This document shows, in pieces, positions 5,965 to 9,438 of a stretch of DNA of 9,438 nucleotides (position 1 is its first letter; every line of letters starts with the position of its first letter). Source of the DNA: Clostridiales bacterium (GTDB taxonomy: Bacteria > Bacillota > Clostridia > Christensenellales > Aristaeellaceae). A program made the position numbers and the translations under genes. Under the pieces are notes generated by a model. The model searched no databases and was not told the DNA's origin. It saw only the letters and a list, made by a program, of their open reading frames with translations. The DNA is taken from positions 1-9,438 of the forward strand of contig JAAZBR010000010.1 in NCBI GenBank assembly GCA_012513735.1, given 5' to 3'.

Positions 5965-7409
5965 TCTTTTCCATAGCCACCCCGCGGCCCGACCTCAGCA
6001 AGGAGCTGTCGGATGTCGTGGGGCTTTTCTATGCCCAGGCCCGGCACAGCCAGCAGGCGGACGCCCCCCTGCGCATCTTCCATCACGAGCAGATAGAGGG
6101 GGACAGGCGCCTGTGCCGCATCAGGCTGGAAGGGGCGCTTCAGGCCGAGGCGGAAAGCCTGGAAGGCCTGCAGGCGACTGAGTTGCTGGAAAAGCGCCTC
6201 TGCAGGCGGCAGGCGAAAAACACGCTGTATGCCGCGCTGAAAAAAGCAACCGGCCTGCATCCTCCCTGGGGATCCCTGACCGGCATTCGCCCAACCCGCC
6301 TGGTCTATGCGCGGATGGCTCAGGGGCGGACGCTGCAGGAGGCCTGTGATGACCTGGTGCGCCGTTTTGACGTGATGCCCCGCAAGGCCCGGATGCTGCG
6401 CCAGATCGTGGAGGTACAGCAAACCCTGCCGCCTGCCGATGAGCAGACTGTGGATGTATATGTGGGCATCCCCTTTTGCCCAAGCCGCTGCCGCTATTGC
6501 AGCTTTATCAGCGCGGAGGTGGGCAGGGGAGAGAGGCTTGCCGCCTACTGTGATGCCCTGATCGCCGAAATAGACGCCACAGCGCAGTTGATTGGGCAGC
6601 TTGGCCTGCGCCTTCGCGCCTTCTACATGGGGGGCGGAACGCCCACCGTGCTGCCCCCGGAGCTGCTGCGGCAGGTGTTGCAGGCGGCAGGGCCCATGCT
6701 GGGAGTTTGTCAGGAGCGCACGGTGGAGGCCGGGCGGCCCGACAGCCTGGATGAAGCCAAGCTGCAGGTGCTGAAAGAGGCGGGGATCGGCCGCCTGTCC
6801 ATCAACCCCCAGACCATGCACGACGAAACCCTGCGCACCATTGGGCGCGCCCACACTTTGCAGCAGACGGAGGATGCCTACCGGATGGTGCGGGCCATGG
6901 GCTTTGATTACATCAACATGGACCTGATTGCCGGTCTGCCGGGGGAAAGCCCCCGAATGTTCCGGCAGACCCTGGCCTGGGCCAGGGACATTGCGCCCGA
7001 GAGCCTGACCATTCACAGTTTGTGTATCAAACGCTCCAGCGACATGCACCGCTGGCAGGACAGCCTGCCCGCTCCCTTGGACGTGGAGCAGATGGTGGAG
7101 GAGGGCACCATTGCAGCCCAGCAGATGGGCCTGCGGCCCTACTATCTGTACCGCCAGAAGCATATGGCGGGCAACCTGGAAAACGTAGGGTACGCCTGGC
7201 CCGGCATGGAATGCCTGTACAACGTGGACACCATGGAGGATACTGTTAGCGTGCTGGCAGTGGGGGCCGGTGCCATCTCCAAGCGGGTCACAAAAGGGCG
7301 CGAGCTGGTGATGCGCGCGCCCAATGTAAAGGAAATCAGCCATTATGTAAGCCGTGTGCCCGAAATGATACAGCGCAAGCGCACCCTGTGGGGCCTTGAA
7401 ACTACTTGA
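5961..7409 (+). CDS. hemZ: Radical SAM protein HemZ (coproporphyrinogen III dehydrogenase family)
   Basis: HemZ belongs to the HemN/HemW radical SAM family, annotated as oxygen-independent coproporphyrinogen III oxidase. For HemZ the physiological reaction is less secure than for HemN, and HemW-like heme handling is an alternative. Numbering from ATG 5961 gives 482 residues, close to B. subtilis HemZ (about 500). The N-terminal region with GLFYAQA and the WGSLTGIRPTRL block are HemZ-specific. The 4Fe-4S cluster motif is CPSRCRYC (C173, C177, C180). FYMGGGTPT (221-229), EAGRPDS (256-262), LSINPQT and DLIAGLPGE (321-329) follow, and then the diagnostic YYLYRQK (394-400) and NLENVGY. The start overlaps the upstream stop as ATGA, and I see no good ribosome site of its own. 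An ATG at 5919 would add 14 residues unlike the family. In Clostridia hisS often follows hemZ, but here a gene on the opposite strand does. The last 8 bases overlap that gene's 3' end. Confidence 0.94.
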   Translation: MIFSIATPRPDLSKELSDVVGLFYAQARHSQQADAPLRIFHHEQIEGDRRLCRIRLEGALQAEAESLEGLQATELLEKRLCRRQAKNTLYAALKKATGLHPPWGSLTGIRPTRLVYARMAQGRTLQEACDDLVRRFDVMPRKARMLRQIVEVQQTLPPADEQTVDVYVGIPFCPSRCRYCSFISAEVGRGERLAAYCDALIAEIDATAQLIGQLGLRLRAFYMGGGTPTVLPPELLRQVLQAAGPMLGVCQERTVEAGRPDSLDEAKLQVLKEAGIGRLSINPQTMHDETLRTIGRAHTLQQTEDAYRMVRAMGFDYINMDLIAGLPGESPRMFRQTLAWARDIAPESLTIHSLCIKRSSDMHRWQDSLPAPLDVEQMVEEGTIAAQQMGLRPYYLYRQKHMAGNLENVGYAWPGMECLYNVDTMEDTVSVLAVGAGAISKRVTKGRELVMRAPNVKEISHYVSRVPEMIQRKRTLWGLETT

Positions 7410-7707
7410 TATAGTCGATGGCGCTGCGCTTTTGGCGTACCAGCCGCATGAAATCTCCAAACCGCACATGGAGGGGATGTACCCGGTAGGCCTCCAGCCC
7501 TTCTAGGTCATCAAATTCGCACACCAGCACCAGGTCATCATTGCCTTTGGGTGAGCCGGGCATGTTGGTTTCGATGCGGAAGCTTTTTAGCGTGGGTATT
7601 TCCTTCATAAACCCGGACGCAATGTCCAGCGCGGTGCGGATGTTTTCCTGCTTGGTGCGGCCCTGGGCTTGTTCCTGTAGCTGAAACATAACAATGTGCA
7701 TGATCAT
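7402..7707 (-). CDS. Dabb family (stress-responsive alpha/beta-barrel) small protein
   Basis: This is a 101-residue protein starting MIMHIVMFQL, with the stop CTA (plus-strand view) at 7402-7404. The pattern fits the Dabb family: an opening H-x-V-x-F strand, a helix ending in GFMKEIPTLKSFRIETNM, a DLVLVCEFDDLEGLEAYRVHPLH segment with the typical Y-x-x-H-P-x-H, and FGDFMRLVRQKRSAIDYI. Dabb proteins are small dimeric ferredoxin-like barrels. Some act as enzymes in specialised pathways, but most bacterial members have no known role and none can be assigned here. There is no signal peptide or membrane segment. AAGGAG (minus strand, 7718-7723) lies 10 bases before the first ATG. A second ATG two codons in would be 16 bases away, so the first is preferred. 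The gene follows the helicase-loader gene after 24 bp, probably in the same transcript, and overlaps the end of hemZ by 8 bp. Confidence 0.85.
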   Translation of the reverse strand: MIMHIVMFQLQEQAQGRTKQENIRTALDIASGFMKEIPTLKSFRIETNMPGSPKGNDDLVLVCEFDDLEGLEAYRVHPLHVRFGDFMRLVRQKRSAIDYIK

Positions 7708-7731
7708 GGGAACGGTTCTCCTTCGCTTTTT

Positions 7732-8694
7732 CTAATCGATCAGCCGCAGGTCGCGCCCCAGGAAGGCAAGCTTGCGGCTATACTGCAGATCGAGCAGCCG
7801 GCTCATGATGCGCTCGGTATATCGGTCTTTCAACTCCGTCAGGTTGAGGTTGGTGCTGATCACAGTGTGCAGTCGCCGATTCAGCCGGTGGTCGATCAGG
7901 GCAAATAACTGCTCTACTGTGATATTCTCCCACAGCGGTTCCGTGCCCAGATCGTCGATCAGCAGCAGAGGCACCTCCAGATAGGGGGCGGCCTCTTCTT
8001 CTTCACGGGAGAAATAGTGCCTGCGGATTTGGTTGAGCAGGTTGTTGGCTGTCAGGCTCAGCACCGGGATGCCGCGCTGGCTGGCCCTGACGCCAATGGC
8101 CCGCAGCAGATAGGTTTTGCCCAGGCCGCTGTTGCCATATAGCAGCAGGTTGTGCACCTGTGTATCGGGCAGGCTATCCGCAAAGCGCTCACACTGTTCA
8201 CGCAGCAGGCGGGTGTAGGCCCGCTGACTTACCTCCATGCCCGGCATGGGGGTGGCCGGGATGCGGTTCTCGTCGTAGTTTTCGAAGGTTTGCTGTTCGT
8301 CGCTCCATGCATCCCCCTGCAGCAAGGTCTGATAGCGGGACACCACACAGTGGCACAGCCTGCGGCTGCTGTCCCCTGCATATCCGCGATCCTGGCAATC
8401 CGGGCAGCTATACAGGGGAGACAGATAATCCTCGGGGAAGCCGTTTTGTTGCAACAAGGCGGCAATCTGGCTGTTTCGCCGCTCGGTCTCTTCCTCAATG
8501 CCATGGGGGACGATTCCCTCCAGGGCATTCTGCAGGCCCGCAAAAATATCCGCTCGCTGCTGATCCAGCAATCGGCCGATCTGGGGACATTTGCGTTTGG
8601 CCTCCATCCGACGCCGACTTTCCTCCAGGGTATTTGCATCGCGCAGGGCTCGTCTTTCCTTCAGCGCCTGCTTGAGCAGCTCATTGTTTGTCAT
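7732..8694 (-). CDS. dnaI: DnaI/DnaC-type AAA+ replicative helicase loader
   Basis: The protein loads the replicative helicase (DnaB/DnaC, depending on naming) onto DNA at initiation and restart. Numbering from the ATG at 8694 gives 320 residues. Residues 1-95 are charged and helical. A Cys cluster follows (CPDC at 97-100, CHC at 114-116), consistent with the zinc-binding helicase-interaction domain known in B. subtilis DnaI. The AAA+ domain has Walker A GNSGLGKT (187-194), Walker B LLLIDD (243-248), sensor 1 STNLN (280-284), and ERIMSRLLD with R295 and R299 as arginine-finger candidates. The start is set by GGAGGAGG (8704-8711) 9 bases upstream. The frame extends to 8811, but that stretch lies inside the dnaD-like gene and looks non-coding. 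It overlaps the upstream gene by 14 bp, a DnaD/DnaI pairing expected for a helicase-loading operon. IstB-type transposase helpers share the fold, but no transposase is present and the Cys-rich N-terminus argues for a loader. Confidence 0.92.
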   Translation of the reverse strand: MTNNELLKQALKERRALRDANTLEESRRRMEAKRKCPQIGRLLDQQRADIFAGLQNALEGIVPHGIEEETERRNSQIAALLQQNGFPEDYLSPLYSCPDCQDRGYAGDSSRRLCHCVVSRYQTLLQGDAWSDEQQTFENYDENRIPATPMPGMEVSQRAYTRLLREQCERFADSLPDTQVHNLLLYGNSGLGKTYLLRAIGVRASQRGIPVLSLTANNLLNQIRRHYFSREEEEAAPYLEVPLLLIDDLGTEPLWENITVEQLFALIDHRLNRRLHTVISTNLNLTELKDRYTERIMSRLLDLQYSRKLAFLGRDLRLID

Positions 8695-9438
8695 ACTTAC
8701 GCGCCTCCTCCAGCATGTCCCGCACGCTTTGGGACAGCTCTTCCTCTGAATACTCGCGCTGCTGGTACTGCTGTGCGCGCACTGTCCTGGCCTTTGCGGC
8801 AGGCGGTGCAATGGGGGCTGCGGCAGCCTGTTCCGATGTTACAATGCCCTTCTTCTTCCACGCGGTCAACTGGGGCTCAATGTCCTCAAAACGCCCACGA
8901 CGCTGCGCCACTGCCTTGGCAGCCTGCAAGATCATGTCATGGGGTGCCAGCTTGCGCAGGGCACTGTAAGCTGTGAGGATGGAAGCCGGGTTGATCCGCA
9001 TGCCCAGCGCAAGCAATACCTCCCGGGCGGCATGCATCTCTGTGCTTTCCTTTTCCAGTTGCAGTTCAACCTGCTTGCTCTGTCCACCTGCGCCCCGGCG
9101 GCGCAGGCCATCCAGCACGCCGTTCAGGTAGCCAAAGGAAGGATTGGAGGCCTTGACCGTTTCGGCACAGGCGGCCAGGATGCCATCCGGCATGAACTGC
9201 CAGTCATCCGTCCATTTGCGGTACAGCGCCAGCTCATCTTCAGTGGGCTGCCGGCGCATGTTAAAGCGGCGCAACACTGCCCGCGCACCCTCGTGGACCA
9301 CTTTAGAGTGCCCCAGATAGTTTTCCGCCTCCTCGGGGGTGGTAATGCCTTCGCTGAGCATCTGCACAGCCAGCTTTTCCGCCGCCTTGAAGGTGAAGGA
9401 TTTGCCTCGGGTATCCTTGCAGTAGTTGAGAAGCATCA
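8681..9438 (-). CDS. DnaD-domain replication initiation protein, N-terminus outside the window
   Basis: The frame is open to the right edge, so the visible 251 residues (numbered from the ATG at 9436, which may not be the true start) are a C-terminal part. DnaD-like proteins help assemble the primosome and recruit helicase and loader to DNA. I read repeated DnaD-type (DnaB_2) units: the end of one (LAVQMLSEGITTPEEAENYL, 22-41), a clear second (PTEDELALYRKW to YLNGVLDGLRRRG, about 64-115), and a third (AAREVLLALGMRINPASILT to LTAWKKKGIVTSEQA, about 136-204). Each ends with the aromatic- or leucine-rich helix followed by G or GI-T, as in the family. An Ala/Pro-rich linker (about 205-216) and a charged tail (229-250) follow. 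The gene overlaps the helicase-loader start by 14 bp and carries that gene's ribosome site in its last codons, which implies coupled translation and joint function in replication initiation. Confidence 0.82.
   Translation of the reverse strand, partial: MLLNYCKDTRGKSFTFKAAEKLAVQMLSEGITTPEEAENYLGHSKVVHEGARAVLRRFNMRRQPTEDELALYRKWTDDWQFMPDGILAACAETVKASNPSFGYLNGVLDGLRRRGAGGQSKQVELQLEKESTEMHAAREVLLALGMRINPASILTAYSALRKLAPHDMILQAAKAVAQRRGRFEDIEPQLTAWKKKGIVTSEQAAAAPIAPPAAKARTVRAQQYQQREYSEEELSQSVRDMLEEARKYDKQ
8704..8711 (-). promoter_or_regulatory. Ribosome binding site setting the helicase-loader start
   Basis: Read on the minus strand this is GGAGGAGG, 9 bases before the ATG at 8694 and inside the last codons of the dnaD-like gene. 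It is the strongest Shine-Dalgarno match in the window. It rules out the longer in-frame start at 8811 and implies coupled translation. Confidence 0.8.

Noticed and set aside
5928..7469. A 513-codon open frame on the minus strand covering all of hemZ
   Set aside because: It is an exact shadow of hemZ. High GC and biased third positions remove stops from the complementary frame. The predicted protein is rich in His, Gly and Gln without any family motif, and no ribosome site supports it.
7732..8694. IstB-like insertion sequence helper protein
   Set aside because: IstB shares the AAA+ fold, but there is no istA, no terminal repeats, and the gene is coupled to a DnaD-domain gene, which fits a helicase loader.
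8695..8811. An extended N-terminus for the helicase-loader gene
   Set aside because: The added 39 residues are Cys-, Ser- and Arg-rich shadow sequence of the dnaD-like gene, and the strong GGAGGAGG site clearly serves the ATG at 8694.
8152..8976. A 274-codon open frame on the plus strand opposite the helicase loader and DnaD-like genes
   Set aside because: The opposite strand codes for a loader with intact Walker and sensor motifs and a DnaD protein. The plus frame has no recognisable domain and low-complexity stretches.

Overview
The window looks like chromosomal housekeeping DNA from a GC-rich (roughly 60%, estimated by eye) member of the Firmicutes/Clostridia. The reasons are the gene order (SecF-like tail, recJ, a bifunctional rel, dtd, a metallo-beta-lactamase-fold hydrolase, hemZ), the presence of DnaD and DnaI-type helicase-loading genes (a Firmicutes hallmark), strong purine-rich Shine-Dalgarno sites, and a TTG start on rel. 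I see no rRNA, tRNA, CRISPR array, insertion sequence, phage gene or attachment site.

Layout, plus strand: the window opens inside the last part of a polytopic membrane protein that is probably a diverged SecF. It ends at 358 and is followed at once by a strong intrinsic terminator (365-398). A tightly packed plus-strand run follows: recJ (438-2708), rel (2718-4910), dtd (4919-5368), an MBL-fold hydrolase (5395-5964) and hemZ (5961-7409). Gaps are 9, 8 and 26 bp, and then there is a 4-bp ATGA overlap. This is most simply read as one operon combining DNA repair/recombination, (p)ppGpp control, proofreading of D-aminoacyl-tRNA and two metabolic enzymes.

Layout, minus strand (read from the right edge leftward): a DnaD-domain protein cut by the window edge (8681-9438), a DnaI/DnaC-type AAA+ helicase loader (7732-8694) that starts inside the end of the dnaD-like gene, and a small Dabb-fold protein (7402-7707). 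These three also look like one operon. It converges on the plus-strand operon, and the two last genes, hemZ and the Dabb gene, overlap tail to tail by 8 bp with no visible terminator.

The coding density is about 98%, and no gene-free stretch exceeds about 80 bp. I did not find a convincing undescribed system. The observations worth a second look are the loss of signature residues in the SecF-like tail, the shortened C-terminus of the MBL hydrolase, the repeated DnaD modules, the Dabb gene attached to the helicase-loader operon, and the terminator-less overlapping convergent ends.
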